The position numbers were made by a program, and so were the translations under genes. The notes under the pieces were generated by a model, which was not told where the DNA came from, made no database searches, and saw nothing but the letters and a program-made list of their open reading frames with translations. Below are positions 23,345 to 32,040 of a stretch of DNA of 32,662 bases, piece by piece. The stretch is from Massilia brevitalea (GTDB taxonomy: Bacteria; Pseudomonadota; Gammaproteobacteria; Burkholderiales; Burkholderiaceae_D). Position 1 is the first letter of the stretch. Every line of letters begins with the position of its first letter. The DNA lies in the NCBI RefSeq assembly GCF_030711405.1, contig NZ_JAULSI010000006.1, positions 154,308 to 186,969 of the forward strand, given 5' to 3'.

Positions 23345-24415
23345 TCAGAGGCCGACCGGGTAGGAACCCAGCAGCTTGTAGAAGGCGGCATTGTCCTGCA
23401 GGTCTTGCAGGGCGCGCGCGACCGGCGCGTCCTGGCGGTGGCCCTCGACGTCGACGTAGAAGTAGTACTCCCAGTTGCCGGTACGCGCCGGGCGCGATTC
23501 AAAACGGCTCATCGACACGCCGTGCGTGGCCAGCGGCGCCAGCAAATTGTAGACCGCGCCCGCCTTGTTCGGCACCGCCAGCACCAGCGAGGTGCGGTCC
23601 TTGCCCGAAGGCGTGGTGGCGTGCTGGCCAATGACCACGAAGCGCGTGCGGTTGTGCGGGTCGTCCTGGATGTGGGCCTGCACCACGCCGAGTTGGTACT
23701 GCTCGCCCGCCATTTCGCTGGCGATTGCCGCCACCGACGGGTCGCGGCTGGCCATCACCGCCGCCTCCGCGTTCGAGGCCACGGCGCGGCGGTCGATGCC
23801 GGGGTGGTGCAGGTTCAGCCAGACCTGGCACTGGGCCAGCGCCTGCGAGTGGGCGCAGATGGTGGTGATGCCATCCATGCTGCCGCTTTTGCTCATCAGG
23901 CTGTGGTGGACCGGGATCGAGACTTCGCCGCTGATGATGGTGGTCGTGGCCAGCATCAGGTCGAGCGTGCGGTTGACCGCGCCTTCCGACGAGTTCTCGA
24001 CCGGGACCACGCCGAAGTCGGCGGTGCCGGCTTCGGCGGCGCGGAACACTTCGTCGATCGAGGCGCAGGGCAAGCCTTCGACGGCGCTGCCGAACTGCTG
24101 GTACACGGCCTGCTCGCTGAAGGTACCGGCCGGGCCGAGATAGGCGACGGTGACGCGCTTTTCCAGCGCGCGGCAGGCGGACATCACTTCGCGGAAGATG
24201 GTTTGCAGGTCGTGGTCCTTGAGCGGACCGTCGTTGCGCTCGGCCACGCCGCGCAGCACCTGGGCTTCGCGCTCGGGGCGGAATACGGGGGCGTCGGTCT
24301 CGGCCTTCACGTGGCCGACTTCCTGGGCCAGCCGGCCGCGCTGGCTCAGCAGGTCGAGGATTTGGGCGTCGATGGCGTCGATCTGCTGGCGCAGGGGGAG
24401 GAGTTTGTCGTTCAT
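23345..24415 (-). CDS. pheA: Bifunctional chorismate mutase / prephenate dehydratase (P-protein)
   Basis: The 356-residue protein has three parts. An AroQ chorismate mutase covers residues about 1-90 (LRQQIDAIDAQILDLLSQRG). A prephenate dehydratase follows with GPAGTFSEQA and the catalytic NRTRFVVIG. A C-terminal ACT domain has the phenylalanine-binding ESRPARTGNWEYYFYVD, which gives feedback control by Phe. It catalyses two steps from chorismate to phenylpyruvate. It lies 25 bp before hisC. A repeat pair fills the gap of about 200 bp between serC and pheA. Confidence 0.96.
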   Translation of the reverse strand: MNDKLLPLRQQIDAIDAQILDLLSQRGRLAQEVGHVKAETDAPVFRPEREAQVLRGVAERNDGPLKDHDLQTIFREVMSACRALEKRVTVAYLGPAGTFSEQAVYQQFGSAVEGLPCASIDEVFRAAEAGTADFGVVPVENSSEGAVNRTLDLMLATTTIISGEVSIPVHHSLMSKSGSMDGITTICAHSQALAQCQVWLNLHHPGIDRRAVASNAEAAVMASRDPSVAAIASEMAGEQYQLGVVQAHIQDDPHNRTRFVVIGQHATTPSGKDRTSLVLAVPNKAGAVYNLLAPLATHGVSMSRFESRPARTGNWEYYFYVDVEGHRQDAPVARALQDLQDNAAFYKLLGSYPVGL

Positions 24416-24460
24416 TGTTGTTCTTGAAAAGATACTAGTCTGTTATTGCTTGCGCGACCG

Positions 24461-24493
24461 CTCGTAGGGTGGGCACTCGTGCCCACGCGGTAC
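24461..24493 (+). repeat. Palindromic intergenic repeat, F orientation, CAC/GTG type
   Basis: CGTAGG leads into GTGGGCACTCGTGCCCAC and GCGGTACGG. It pairs with the copy at 24553 and lies in the serC-pheA gap. Confidence 0.8.
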
Positions 24494-24552
24494 GGCGCCT
24501 GATGACCGGTTGCGCGTCCGACGTCATGGGTCGCGGCATATCGACCGATGAG

Positions 24553-24582
24553 ACCGCGTGGGCTCAAGAGCCCACGCTACGA
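24553..24582 (-). repeat. Palindromic intergenic repeat, R orientation, CTC/GAG type
   Basis: ACCGCGTGGGCTCAAGAGCC is followed by CACGCTACGA. It lies 37 bp behind the serC stop codon. Confidence 0.8.
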
Positions 24583-24618
24583 AGTCAAAGGCCATTTGCA
24601 CCGGACGAAGGCAGCTGT

Positions 24619-25707
24619 CTATCGCCCCGCAAACTCGTTCAAATAATCGACCAGTGCCTGCACACCTTCGATCGGCATCGCATTGTAGATCGATGCCCGC
24701 ATACCGCCGACGGACTTGTGGCCCTTCAGCTGCAGCAGCCCGCGCGCCTTGGCGCCGGCCAGGAATGCTTCATTCAGTGATTCGTCGCGTAAATAAAATG
24801 GGATATTCATGCGCGAGCGACATGATTCATCGACATGGTTCGCATAGAAATCATCGCAGTCCAGCGCTTCGTACAGCAGGCGCGCCTTCTCGATATTACG
24901 CGCTTCCATCGCCGCCACCCCGCCCTGCGCTTTCAGGTGCGCAAACACGAGTCCGGCGATATAGATCGCATAGGTCGGCGGCGTATTGAACATCGACTCG
25001 TGCTCGGCGACGTTCTTCCAGTTGAAGGCGGACGGACAGATCGGCAGCGCATAGTCGAGCAGATCCTCGCGCACGATCACCAGCGTCAGGCCGGCCGGCC
25101 CGATGTTCTTCTGGGCGCCGGCAAAGATCACGCCGTACTGCGACACGTCGATTCTCCGCGACAGGATGTGCGAGGACATGTCCGCCACCAGCGGCACGCC
25201 GGCGGGCGGTTGCGGTACGAAGTTGTACTCGACGCCGTCGATGGTCTCGTTGGTGCACACATGCAGGTAGGCCGCGCCATCGCTCAGCTGCCACGACTCC
25301 GGCGCCGGCACCGAGACAAAGCCGCCGGCCTGGCTCGACGCCGCCACGTTCACCTCGGCATAGCGCGCCGCTTCCTTGACCGACTTGCCCGACCACGACC
25401 CCGTGTGCACGAAGTCGATCACGGCCGGCTCGCGCACGCGCCCCAGCAAATTCATCGGGATGATGGCGTTCTGCCCCAGCCCGCCGCCCTGCATGAACAG
25501 GATGCGGTAGTTGGCCGGCACGGCCAGCAGCTCGCGCAAGTCGGCCTCGGCCTGCCTGTAGATCGAGATGAACTCGGGACCGCGGTGCGACATTTCCATC
25601 ACCGACATGCCGCTTCCCTGCCAGTCGAGCATCTCGCTCGCGGCCTGCTGCAGCACTTCCTTGGGCAGGACAGCCGGTCCTGCGGAAAAGTTGAATACCT
25701 GGTTCAT
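24619..25707 (-). CDS. serC: Phosphoserine aminotransferase
   Basis: The 362-residue PLP enzyme begins [20 protein letters not shown] and carries [23 protein letters not shown] and [16 protein letters not shown] with PLP lysine K200. It ends with the [19 protein letters not shown] signature. It makes 3-phosphoserine for serine synthesis and can serve pyridoxine synthesis. It lies between gyrA and pheA, as in many proteobacteria. GAAAGGACC just before the ATG is a good ribosome site. Confidence 0.97.
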   Translation of the reverse strand: MNQVFNFSAGPAVLPKEVLQQAASEMLDWQGSGMSVMEMSHRGPEFISIYRQAEADLRELLAVPANYRILFMQGGGLGQNAIIPMNLLGRVREPAVIDFVHTGSWSGKSVKEAARYAEVNVAASSQAGGFVSVPAPESWQLSDGAAYLHVCTNETIDGVEYNFVPQPPAGVPLVADMSSHILSRRIDVSQYGVIFAGAQKNIGPAGLTLVIVREDLLDYALPICPSAFNWKNVAEHESMFNTPPTYAIYIAGLVFAHLKAQGGVAAMEARNIEKARLLYEALDCDDFYANHVDESCRSRMNIPFYLRDESLNEAFLAGAKARGLLQLKGHKSVGGMRASIYNAMPIEGVQALVDYLNEFAGR

Positions 25708-25729
25708 GCGGTCCTTTCGCGTCTGCTGA

Positions 25730-25818
25730 CTATTTCTGGAGATCCTGTACGAAGGGCTGCATCGTCACGGCAACCATGGTCTGCGGGTCGGCGCCGGGCG
25801 CCGTCTTGGTCAGCGATG
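25730..25818 (-). pseudogene. Possible 3'-end remnant of a lost gene
   Basis: Right behind the gyrA terminator an open stretch of about 29 codons runs to a TAG at 25730-25732. It has strong G/C third-position bias and reads like a protein C-terminus (..[20 protein letters not shown]..). It has no start codon with a ribosome site and no recognised family. It may be the leftover end of a gene deleted between gyrA and serC, or chance. Confidence 0.3.
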
Positions 25819-25848
25819 AAAAAAAAAAGCCACCCGCGCAGGGGTGGC
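25819..25848 (-). terminator. Intrinsic terminator of gyrA
   Basis: On the minus strand GCCACCC-CTGCGC-GGGTGGC forms a 7-bp stem followed by ten T residues. It lies 11 bp behind the gyrA stop. Confidence 0.88.
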
Positions 25849-25859
25849 GTTCGCGACCT

Positions 25860-28475
25860 TTATTCCGGCGCCTGTTCGAGCTCGACCTCTTCGAGATCGG
25901 TTTCGACCACACGCTGCAGGCCCGACAGCTTGGTGCCGTCTTCCACCGCGATCAGGGTCACGCCCTGGGTCGCGCGGCCCATCTCGCGGATCTCGGCCAC
26001 GCGGGTGCGGATCAACACGCCGCCGGTAGTGATCAGCATGATCTCGTCGGTGACGTCGACCAGGGTCGCAGCCACGACCTTACCGTTGCGCTCGGACTGC
26101 TGGATCGCGATCATGCCCTTGGTGCCGCGGCCATGGCGGGTGTACTCCAGGATCGGGGTACGCTTGCCGTAGCCGTTCTCGGTAGCCGTGAGCACCGACT
26201 GCTGCTCGTTCTCGGCCACCAGCAGGGCGATCACGTTCTGGCCCTCTTCCAGGTTCATGCCGCGCACGCCGCGTGCCTGGCGGCCCATCGGACGCACGTC
26301 GTTCTCGTCGAAGCGCACTGCCTTGCCGCCGTCCGAGAACAGCATCACGTCGTGCTCGCCGTCGGTCAGCGCGGCGCCGATCAGGAAGTCGCCCTCGTCG
26401 AGGTCGACCGCGATGATGCCGGCCTTGCGCGGGTTGCTGAAGTCCTTCAGCGGCGTCTTTTTCACGGTGCCGAGCGAAGTCGCCATGAACACGTAATGGT
26501 CTTCCGGGAAGGTCCGGTTTTCGCCCGACAGCGGCAGGATGACGGTGATCTTCTCGTTGTCCTGCAGCGGGAACATGTTCACGATCGGTTTGCCGCGCGA
26601 GTTGCGCGAACCCTGAGGCACTTCCCACACCTTCAGCCAGTACATGCGGCCGCGGTTACTGAAGCACAGCATGTAGTCGTGGGTATTGGCGATGAACAGC
26701 TGGTCGATCCAGTCCTCGTCCTTGGTCGCCATCGCCTGCTTGCCGCGGCCGCCGCGCTTCTGCGCACGGTATTCGGCGATCGGCTGCGACTTCATGTAGC
26801 CGGTGTGCGAGAGCGTCACCACCATGTCTTGCGGCGTGATCAGGTCTTCGGTCTCGAGCTCGTTGGCGTTGTGCTCGATGGCCGAGCGGCGCGCGTCCTT
26901 GCCGTTCTCGGTGTAGTCGTTCTTGATCTGCACCATCTCGTCGCTGATGATGGTCGTCACGCGTTCCGGACGCGCCAGGATGTCGAGCAAATCGGCGATG
27001 TGGGCCATCACTTCCTTGTACTCGTTGACGATCTTGTCCTGCTCCAGGCCGGTCAGACGCTGCAGGCGCATCTGCAGGATTTCCTGGGCCTGCTCGTCGG
27101 ACAGTTTATACAGGCCGTCCTGCTGCATGCCGTAGTGCTTCGGCAGGTGCTCGGGGCGGAAGGCCTCGATGCCGCCGGACGCGCCGAGATCGGTACGCGT
27201 GAGCATTTCGCGCACCAGCGACGAATCCCAGGCCTTCTGCATCAGTTCCACTTTCGCCACCGGCGGCGTCGGCGCGGCCTTGATGATGGCGATGAAGTCG
27301 TCGATGTTCGCCAGCGCCACCGCCAGGCCTTCCAGCATGTGGCCGCGCTCGCGCGCCTTGCGCAGCTCGAACACGGTGCGGCGCGTGACCACTTCGCGGC
27401 GGTGCGACAGGAAGCACTCCAGCATCTGCTTCAGGTTCAGCAGCTTCGGCTGGCCATTCACCAGCGCCACCATGTTCATGCCGAAAGTGTCTTGCAGCTG
27501 GGTCTGCTTGTACAGATTGTTCAGCACCACTTCCGGCACTTCGCCGCGCTTCAGTTCGATGACCACGCGCATGCCCGATTTATCCGACTCGTCGCGGATA
27601 TCGGAAATGCCTTCCAGCTTTTTCTCGCGAACGTTGTCGGCGATGCGCTCGAGCAGCGACTTCTTGTTCACCTGGTACGGCAGCTCGTCGATGATGATGG
27701 CCACGCGGCCGCCATCCTTGCCATACTCTTCGAAGTGGGTCTTGGCGCGCATCACCACGCGGCCACGGCCGGTGCGGTAGCCGTCGCGCACGCCCGAGAC
27801 GCCGTAGATGATGCCGGCGGTCGGGAAGTCCGGCGCCGGGATCAGCTCGATCAGTTCGTCGATGGTGCAGTCCGGGTTGCTCAGCAGGTGCTGGGCGCCG
27901 TTGATGACTTCCGACAAATTATGCGGCGGGATGTTGGTGGCCATGCCGACCGCGATGCCCGACGATCCGTTAATTAACAGATTCGGGATCCTGGTCGGCA
28001 GGACGGTTGGTTCTTTTTCCTTGCCGTCGTAGTTCGGCTGGTAGTCGACCGTGTCCTTGTCGATGTCGGCCAGCAGTTCGCTGGCGATCTTGTCGAGGCG
28101 GCACTCGGTGTAACGCATTGCCGCGGCGCTGTCGCCGTCGATCGAGCCGAAGTTACCCTGGCCATCGACCAGCGTGTAGCGCAGCGAAAAGTCCTGGGCC
28201 ATGCGCACCAGCGTGTCGTAGATCGACGAGTCGCCGTGCGGGTGGTACTTGCCCATGGTATCGCCAACCACGCGCGCGCACTTCACGTACGGGCGGTTGA
28301 AGTTGTAATTACTCTCGTGCATCGAGTAGAGCACGCGGCGGTGCACAGGCTTCAGGCCATCGCGCACATCCGGCAGCGCACGGCCCACGATCACGCTCAT
28401 CGCGTAATCGAGGTAGCTCTTGCGCATCTCTTCTTCGAGGGAAATCGGGACTGTTTCTTTTGCGAATTGATCCAT
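25860..28475 (-). CDS. gyrA: DNA gyrase subunit A
   Basis: The 871-residue protein has the full breakage-reunion domain with catalytic Y122 (AAMRYTE). The quinolone-resistance region [11 protein letters not shown] carries S83 and D87, the E. coli-type sensitive residues. The beta-pinwheel C-terminal domain follows, with the GyrA box QRGGRGKQA region near residue 570 that is needed to wrap DNA. The tail is acidic ([14 protein letters not shown]). With GyrB it introduces negative supercoils. It is divergent from ompA and has its own terminator. Confidence 0.98.
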   Translation of the reverse strand: MDQFAKETVPISLEEEMRKSYLDYAMSVIVGRALPDVRDGLKPVHRRVLYSMHESNYNFNRPYVKCARVVGDTMGKYHPHGDSSIYDTLVRMAQDFSLRYTLVDGQGNFGSIDGDSAAAMRYTECRLDKIASELLADIDKDTVDYQPNYDGKEKEPTVLPTRIPNLLINGSSGIAVGMATNIPPHNLSEVINGAQHLLSNPDCTIDELIELIPAPDFPTAGIIYGVSGVRDGYRTGRGRVVMRAKTHFEEYGKDGGRVAIIIDELPYQVNKKSLLERIADNVREKKLEGISDIRDESDKSGMRVVIELKRGEVPEVVLNNLYKQTQLQDTFGMNMVALVNGQPKLLNLKQMLECFLSHRREVVTRRTVFELRKARERGHMLEGLAVALANIDDFIAIIKAAPTPPVAKVELMQKAWDSSLVREMLTRTDLGASGGIEAFRPEHLPKHYGMQQDGLYKLSDEQAQEILQMRLQRLTGLEQDKIVNEYKEVMAHIADLLDILARPERVTTIISDEMVQIKNDYTENGKDARRSAIEHNANELETEDLITPQDMVVTLSHTGYMKSQPIAEYRAQKRGGRGKQAMATKDEDWIDQLFIANTHDYMLCFSNRGRMYWLKVWEVPQGSRNSRGKPIVNMFPLQDNEKITVILPLSGENRTFPEDHYVFMATSLGTVKKTPLKDFSNPRKAGIIAVDLDEGDFLIGAALTDGEHDVMLFSDGGKAVRFDENDVRPMGRQARGVRGMNLEEGQNVIALLVAENEQQSVLTATENGYGKRTPILEYTRHGRGTKGMIAIQQSERNGKVVAATLVDVTDEIMLITTGGVLIRTRVAEIREMGRATQGVTLIAVEDGTKLSGLQRVVETDLEEVELEQAPE

Positions 28476-28526
28476 TGGGCGTGTCGACTGCTTTCAGGCT
28501 GTGGATTTATGAATTACAAGCGGAGG

Positions 28527-28532
28527 ATTTTA
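28527..28532 (-). promoter_or_regulatory. gyrA: Possible -10 box of gyrA
   Basis: TAAAAT on the minus strand lies 51 bp before the gyrA ATG. The best -35-like sequence (TTGCAG) is at a poor spacing of 12, so support is weak. Confidence 0.3.
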
Positions 28533-28616
28533 CCATGGGCGACCCTGCAACAGCGTAATTCGCAGGCAACACTCCTTCTCCACCAGCCACTTGCCAAGCG
28601 TACACAATTGAACTTT

Positions 28617-28632
28617 TGACACATGCTTGTCA
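28617..28632. promoter_or_regulatory. TGACA-N6-TGTCA operator-like palindrome
   Basis: TGACACATGCTTGTCA is a 16-base inverted repeat with 5-bp arms, a form often bound by dimeric regulators. It lies 142 bp from gyrA and 256 bp from ompA; which gene it serves is unknown. Confidence 0.35.
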
Positions 28633-28887
28633 TAAACGTTCGTCAAGCTAGCGTGCTCTGGCAATACATTGTTGCGCAGAAACAACGTGTCAAAATGTGA
28701 TGCACCGCAAATGGGCATCGTGCGGTCGTGCGGTCGTGGCGCATATGGCAAAATGGATGAGAAGTTAATTGCTAATTTCGCAATGCGAACCGTACGCGGC
28801 TGCATGGATGTTAATATTCTGCTTACGTCAATGCGTATGCCCAGCCATCCCCGCAACGGAAGATTGAAAACCGAAAGGAAGAAAAAT

Positions 28888-29595
28888 ATGAAGAAAATTG
28901 CAACCCTCATGCTCGCAGCTTCGGCAGCGATGGCTGGCAGTGCGTTTGCTCAAAGCGCACCGCCATACGCGCCGCTGACCACCGACATCCAGGCGAACAA
29001 GCCGTACAGCGCCTACGTCCAGGACAGCCGCGGCGTGATCGCGCGCGATCCTTTCGGCCTGTGCTGGCGTACCGGCTACTGGACCCCGGCCGACGCGGTC
29101 CCTGGCTGCGACGCGCCGCTCTGCGTCCCGCCTGAGAAACTGGAAAACGGCAAGTGCGTGGCGCCGCCGCCACCGGTCGAAGCCACCCCGCCGGCGCCGG
29201 CACCAACCCCGGCACCGGCTCCGGTCCCGACCTCGGAAAAAGTGAGCTACTCGGCTGACGCCTTCTTCGATTTCGACAAGGCCGTCCTCAAGCCTGAAGG
29301 CAAATCGGCACTCGACGAGCTGACCTCGAAACTGGGCGACATGAACCTGGAAGTCATCATCGCCGTCGGCCACACCGACTCGATCGGCACCGATGCCTAC
29401 AACCAGAAACTGTCGATCCGCCGCGCCGAAGCCGTCAAGGCCTACCTGCAAGGCAAGGGCGTCGATTCGAACCGCATCTACACCGAAGGCAAGGGCGAAG
29501 GCCAGCCGGTTGCAGACAACAAGAGCTCGGATGGCCGCGCGAAGAACCGCCGCGTCGAGATCGAAGTGGTCGGCACCCGCAGCCGCCAGCAGTAA
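28888..29595 (+). CDS. ompA: OmpA-family outer membrane protein
   Basis: The 235-residue protein has a signal peptide (1-21, ending AFA) and a short region with two Cys pairs (GLCWRTGYW; CDAPLCVPP). A Pro/Ala-rich hinge (about 93-112) precedes an OmpA_C peptidoglycan-binding domain with FFDFDKAVLKPEG, VGHTDSIGTDAYNQKLSIRRAEAV at its core and GRAKNRRVEIEV at the end. The D of HTDS and the R of NRRVE are the usual diaminopimelate-binding residues. There is no eight-stranded barrel, so it is the short betaproteobacterial type that ties the outer membrane to the wall. The ATG at 28888 follows AAAGGAAG; longer open frames upstream are non-coding. Confidence 0.93.
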   Translation: MKKIATLMLAASAAMAGSAFAQSAPPYAPLTTDIQANKPYSAYVQDSRGVIARDPFGLCWRTGYWTPADAVPGCDAPLCVPPEKLENGKCVAPPPPVEATPPAPAPTPAPAPVPTSEKVSYSADAFFDFDKAVLKPEGKSALDELTSKLGDMNLEVIIAVGHTDSIGTDAYNQKLSIRRAEAVKAYLQGKGVDSNRIYTEGKGEGQPVADNKSSDGRAKNRRVEIEVVGTRSRQQ

Positions 29596-29608
29596 TCGGG
29601 CAGCAGGA

Positions 29609-29628
29609 GCGGGTGGCATGCCACCCGC
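29609..29628. other. 20-bp perfect palindrome behind ompA
   Basis: GCGGGTGGCATGCCACCCGC lies 13 bp behind the ompA stop and before the terminator. It could stabilise the 3' end of the mRNA; it is not clearly part of the GTGGG..CCCAC family. Confidence 0.55.
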
Positions 29629-29644
29629 CTGCAGCAAGCTTTCG

Positions 29645-29669
29645 AACCCCGCTACGGCGGGGTTTTTTT
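29645..29669 (+). terminator. Intrinsic terminator of ompA
   Basis: AACCCCGC-TACG-GCGGGGTT is an 8-bp stem with a tetraloop, followed by TTTTT. It lies 49 bp behind the ompA stop. Confidence 0.92.
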
Positions 29670-29700
29670 CATCCCCGGCACTTTTGTCGCCCGCTTGTAC

Positions 29701-29728
29701 TTCACGGCGCAGAGTTTCCCGTTATTAT
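29701..29728 (+). promoter_or_regulatory. ubiG: Possible promoter of ubiG
   Basis: TTCACG (29701-29706) and TATTAT (29723-29728) are 16 bases apart. The predicted transcript would start at about 29735, within two bases of the ubiG ATG. Confidence 0.35.
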
Positions 29729-29736
29729 TCCGACCT

Positions 29737-30438
29737 ATGACTACGAACGCCGACCCTCAGGAAATCTCGAAATTCAGTGAGCTCGCCCACCGCTGGTGGG
29801 ACCCGACCTCGGAATTCCGTCCGCTCCATGAAATCAATCCGCTGCGCCTGGAATGGATCAACGCGCGCGCCCCGCTGGCTGGCAAGAACGTGATCGACAT
29901 CGGCTGCGGCGGCGGCGTGCTGTCGGAATCGATGGCGCGCAAGGGCGCCAAGGTCACCGGCATCGACTTGTCGAAGAAGGCGCTGAAAGTCGCCGACCTG
30001 CACAGCCTGGAGTCGGGCGTGGAAGTGCGCTACAAGCTGATTGCCGCCGAGGACATGGCGCTGGAAGAACCGGGTCAGTACGACGTCGTCACCTGCATGG
30101 AAATGCTCGAGCACGTGCCCGATCCTGCGTCCATCGTGCGCGCCGCCGCTGCCCTGGTAAAGCCGGGCGGCAAGCTGTTCTTCTCCACCATCAACCGCAA
30201 TCCCAAAGCGTATTTGCTGGCCGTGATCGGCGCCGAATACGTGCTGCGCATGCTGCCGCGCGGCACCCACGACTACGGCAAGTTCATCACCCCGGCCGAA
30301 CTGTCGCAATACCTGCGCCTGGCCGGCCTGCAGGTGGACGGCATGAAGGGCCTGAGCTACAACCCGCTCACCAAGATCTATTCGCTCAACAACGACACCG
30401 ATGTGAACTACATGGTGGCGTGCACCAAACCGCTTTGA
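29737..30438 (+). CDS. ubiG: Ubiquinone biosynthesis O-methyltransferase
   Basis: The 233-residue SAM enzyme starts at the ATG giving [20 protein letters not shown]; the N-terminal [25 protein letters not shown] is diagnostic of UbiG. Motif I is [16 protein letters not shown] (52-67), followed by [24 protein letters not shown] and the membrane-associating [19 protein letters not shown] segment. It performs both O-methylations of ubiquinone synthesis. There is no Shine-Dalgarno sequence, and a promoter-like pair lies just before the start, so the mRNA may be leaderless. It precedes the HAD phosphatase by 16 bp. Confidence 0.96.
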   Translation: MTTNADPQEISKFSELAHRWWDPTSEFRPLHEINPLRLEWINARAPLAGKNVIDIGCGGGVLSESMARKGAKVTGIDLSKKALKVADLHSLESGVEVRYKLIAAEDMALEEPGQYDVVTCMEMLEHVPDPASIVRAAAALVKPGGKLFFSTINRNPKAYLLAVIGAEYVLRMLPRGTHDYGKFITPAELSQYLRLAGLQVDGMKGLSYNPLTKIYSLNNDTDVNYMVACTKPL

Positions 30439-30454
30439 ACCTGCGCCAGAACCG

Positions 30455-31159
30455 ATGACCTCCCCTGCCATGCCCGCGCCGCGCGCCGTGTTGTTCGACC
30501 TCGACGGCACGCTGGCCGACACCGCGCCCGACCTTGCCGCCGCCGTCAACTGGCTGCGCACCGAGCGCGGCCTCGCGCCAACCCCCTACGCCATCCTGCG
30601 CCCGACCGCCTCGGCCGGCGCGCGCGGCATGATCGGCGCCGCCTTCGGCCTGGCGCCGGGCGATGCAGGCTACGAGGACTTGCGCCTCGCCTGGTTCGAC
30701 CGTTACCAGGACAACATGGCCGTCGACAGCACCCTGTTCGAGGGCATCGACGCACTGTTGCAGGGCATTACGGACGCCGGCATGGCCTGGGGCGTGGTCA
30801 CCAACAAGCCCGCGCGCTTCACCGATCCCCTGATCCCGCAGATTAAGCTTGACCACGCAGGGTGTATCGTGTCAGGCGATACGATGCCTTTTTCAAAACC
30901 CCATCCGGCCCCGTTGCTGGAGGGGGCACGCCGCCTCGGCATCGCGCCCGAGCACTGCTGGTACGTCGGCGACGACCTGCGCGACATCGAAGCCGGCCGC
31001 GCCGCCAACATGGTGACGGTCGCCTGCGCCTGGGGCTATTGCGGCTCAATCGAACCCTTGAACTGGGGCGCCGACTTCCTGTGCGCCACGCCGCTGGATT
31101 TGCTGGCTCTGCTGCGCTCGCTGACCACTTCCACTGTTCCAGTCGAATCCGCTGCTTGA
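30455..31159 (+). CDS. HAD-family phosphatase, probable MurNAc-6-phosphate phosphatase (MupP) or phosphoglycolate phosphatase
   Basis: The 234-residue HAD-IA hydrolase has motif I FDLDGTLADT (nucleophile D15, acid D17), motif II GVVTNKP, a lysine in FSKPHPAP and motif IV VGDDLRDIEAGRAA. A helical cap follows motif I. Automatic pipelines usually call such proteins Gph. However, it sits directly behind ubiG, as mupP does in Pseudomonas, and the cap segments ARGMIGAAF, YEDLRLAWFDRY and WGVVTNKPARFTDP look like MupP as I remember it. MupP dephosphorylates MurNAc-6-phosphate in peptidoglycan recycling (AmgK/MurU route). The start at 30455 or at the second Met (30470) cannot be decided. A palindromic repeat starts right at its stop codon. 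Confidence 0.88.
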   Translation: MTSPAMPAPRAVLFDLDGTLADTAPDLAAAVNWLRTERGLAPTPYAILRPTASAGARGMIGAAFGLAPGDAGYEDLRLAWFDRYQDNMAVDSTLFEGIDALLQGITDAGMAWGVVTNKPARFTDPLIPQIKLDHAGCIVSGDTMPFSKPHPAPLLEGARRLGIAPEHCWYVGDDLRDIEAGRAANMVTVACAWGYCGSIEPLNWGADFLCATPLDLLALLRSLTTSTVPVESAA

Positions 31160-31190
31160 CGTAGGGTGGGCACTTGTGCCCACGCGGTAA
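31160..31190 (+). repeat. Palindromic intergenic repeat, F orientation, CAC/GTG type
   Basis: CGTAGG leads into GTGGGCACTTGTGCCCAC and GCGGTAA, starting at the base after the phosphatase stop codon. A decayed partner half (GCCCACGCT-like, near 31229-31240) may mark a lost R copy. Confidence 0.8.
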
Positions 31191-31361
31191 ATCAGCGTTC
31201 GCCATCCGCGCAAGATGGACGGCTCCGCTGCCCACGCTCAACCGCATCAAATTTCGCCCTTACATCTGATTACGACTGATACAGCCTCAGGTCTACCGTG
31301 TAACCATCCATTTCCGTAATCTGCATCCATCAAACAACGCAACACACATGGAGCAGAGAAC

Positions 31362-31988
31362 ATGACCACCACCCAAGCCACCACCCGTATCCATCCCCTG
31401 ATGGCCGCCGCTGCCGCCTCGGTGATCATTGTCAGCCTGACCGGCGCGGCCGCCATTACCGGCCTGCTGCCCTCGTCGCGCAGCGCCCCGGAACCACAAG
31501 CCGTCCCGCTCGCCGCCGTCCAGCCCGCGCCAGCCGCCGCCCAGCTGCAGCCAACCGCGCTGCCGACCCAGCTCGCAGCCGCCCCGGCCCCGGTCGTGGT
31601 CAGCGCCGCCCCCGGCACGACGACCTACGTGCAGCCAACCACCGCCAACGCCCCGGTGATCGTCGTCAAGCAGGAACCGGCGCCAGTGGTGAAGCAAACC
31701 GTGGTCAAGCAAACCGTCGTGCACAAACCACGCGTCGTCGAGCACCGCCCTGCCCCGCAGCCGGTCCGCTACGACGAACCGGCCTACCGCACCGCTTCCG
31801 CCCCGGCGCCGGCGCCGGTCCAGCAAGGCCCAAGCTATGTCGGCGTCGCCACCGGCGCCGTCATCGGCGGCCTGATCGGCAACCAGGTCGGCGGCGGCAA
31901 CGGCAAGAAGCTGGCCACGCTGGCCGGCGTCATCGGCGGCGGCTACCTCGGCAACGAGATCGCCCAGCGCAACGCCGGCAACCGTTAA
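31362..31988 (+). CDS. Glycine-zipper 2TM envelope protein
   Basis: The 208-residue protein has an N-terminal hydrophobic segment (about 13-36, an uncleaved anchor or signal). A long Pro/Ala/Val-rich, low-complexity middle with VVKQTVVKQTVVHK repeats follows (about 40-155). The C-terminus is a glycine-zipper domain, VATGAVIGGLIGNQVGGGNG and AGVIGGGYLGNEI (about 161-203), of the SlyB/17-kDa-antigen type. No lipobox Cys is present. Such proteins sit in the envelope and are often stress-related; function here is unknown. The ATG at 31362 has GGAG eight bases upstream, and a terminator follows. Confidence 0.87.
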   Translation: MTTTQATTRIHPLMAAAAASVIIVSLTGAAAITGLLPSSRSAPEPQAVPLAAVQPAPAAAQLQPTALPTQLAAAPAPVVVSAAPGTTTYVQPTTANAPVIVVKQEPAPVVKQTVVKQTVVHKPRVVEHRPAPQPVRYDEPAYRTASAPAPAPVQQGPSYVGVATGAVIGGLIGNQVGGGNGKKLATLAGVIGGGYLGNEIAQRNAGNR

Positions 31989-32000
31989 GCAGACGCAAGG

Positions 32001-32029
32001 AACTGCCCCGCTAACGCGCAGCAGTTTTT
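32001..32029 (+). terminator. Intrinsic terminator of the glycine-zipper gene
   Basis: AACTGC and GCAGTT form an outer stem with an inner CGC/GCG helix, followed by TTTTT. It lies 12 bp behind the stop. Confidence 0.7.
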
Positions 32030-32040
32030 CCGCCAGCGTT

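Larger units (their letters stand above)
28476..28887. other. Divergent gyrA-ompA regulatory region
   Basis: The 412-bp gap shows no supported gene; a minus-strand open frame at 28530-28910 overlaps the ompA start and has no family. It holds a TAAAAT box for gyrA (28527-28532), the palindrome TGACA-N6-TGTCA (28617-28632), and a tandem octamer GTGCGGTC x2 (28720-28735). A/T content is higher than in neighbouring genes. Confidence 0.65.

Noticed and set aside
25860..28475. Quinolone-resistance change in gyrA
   Set aside because: S83 and D87 are both present, the susceptible residues by E. coli numbering.
28530..28910. Minus-strand open frame in the gyrA-ompA gap
   Set aside because: It overlaps the ompA start and its ribosome site, has no recognisable family and no coding codon bias.
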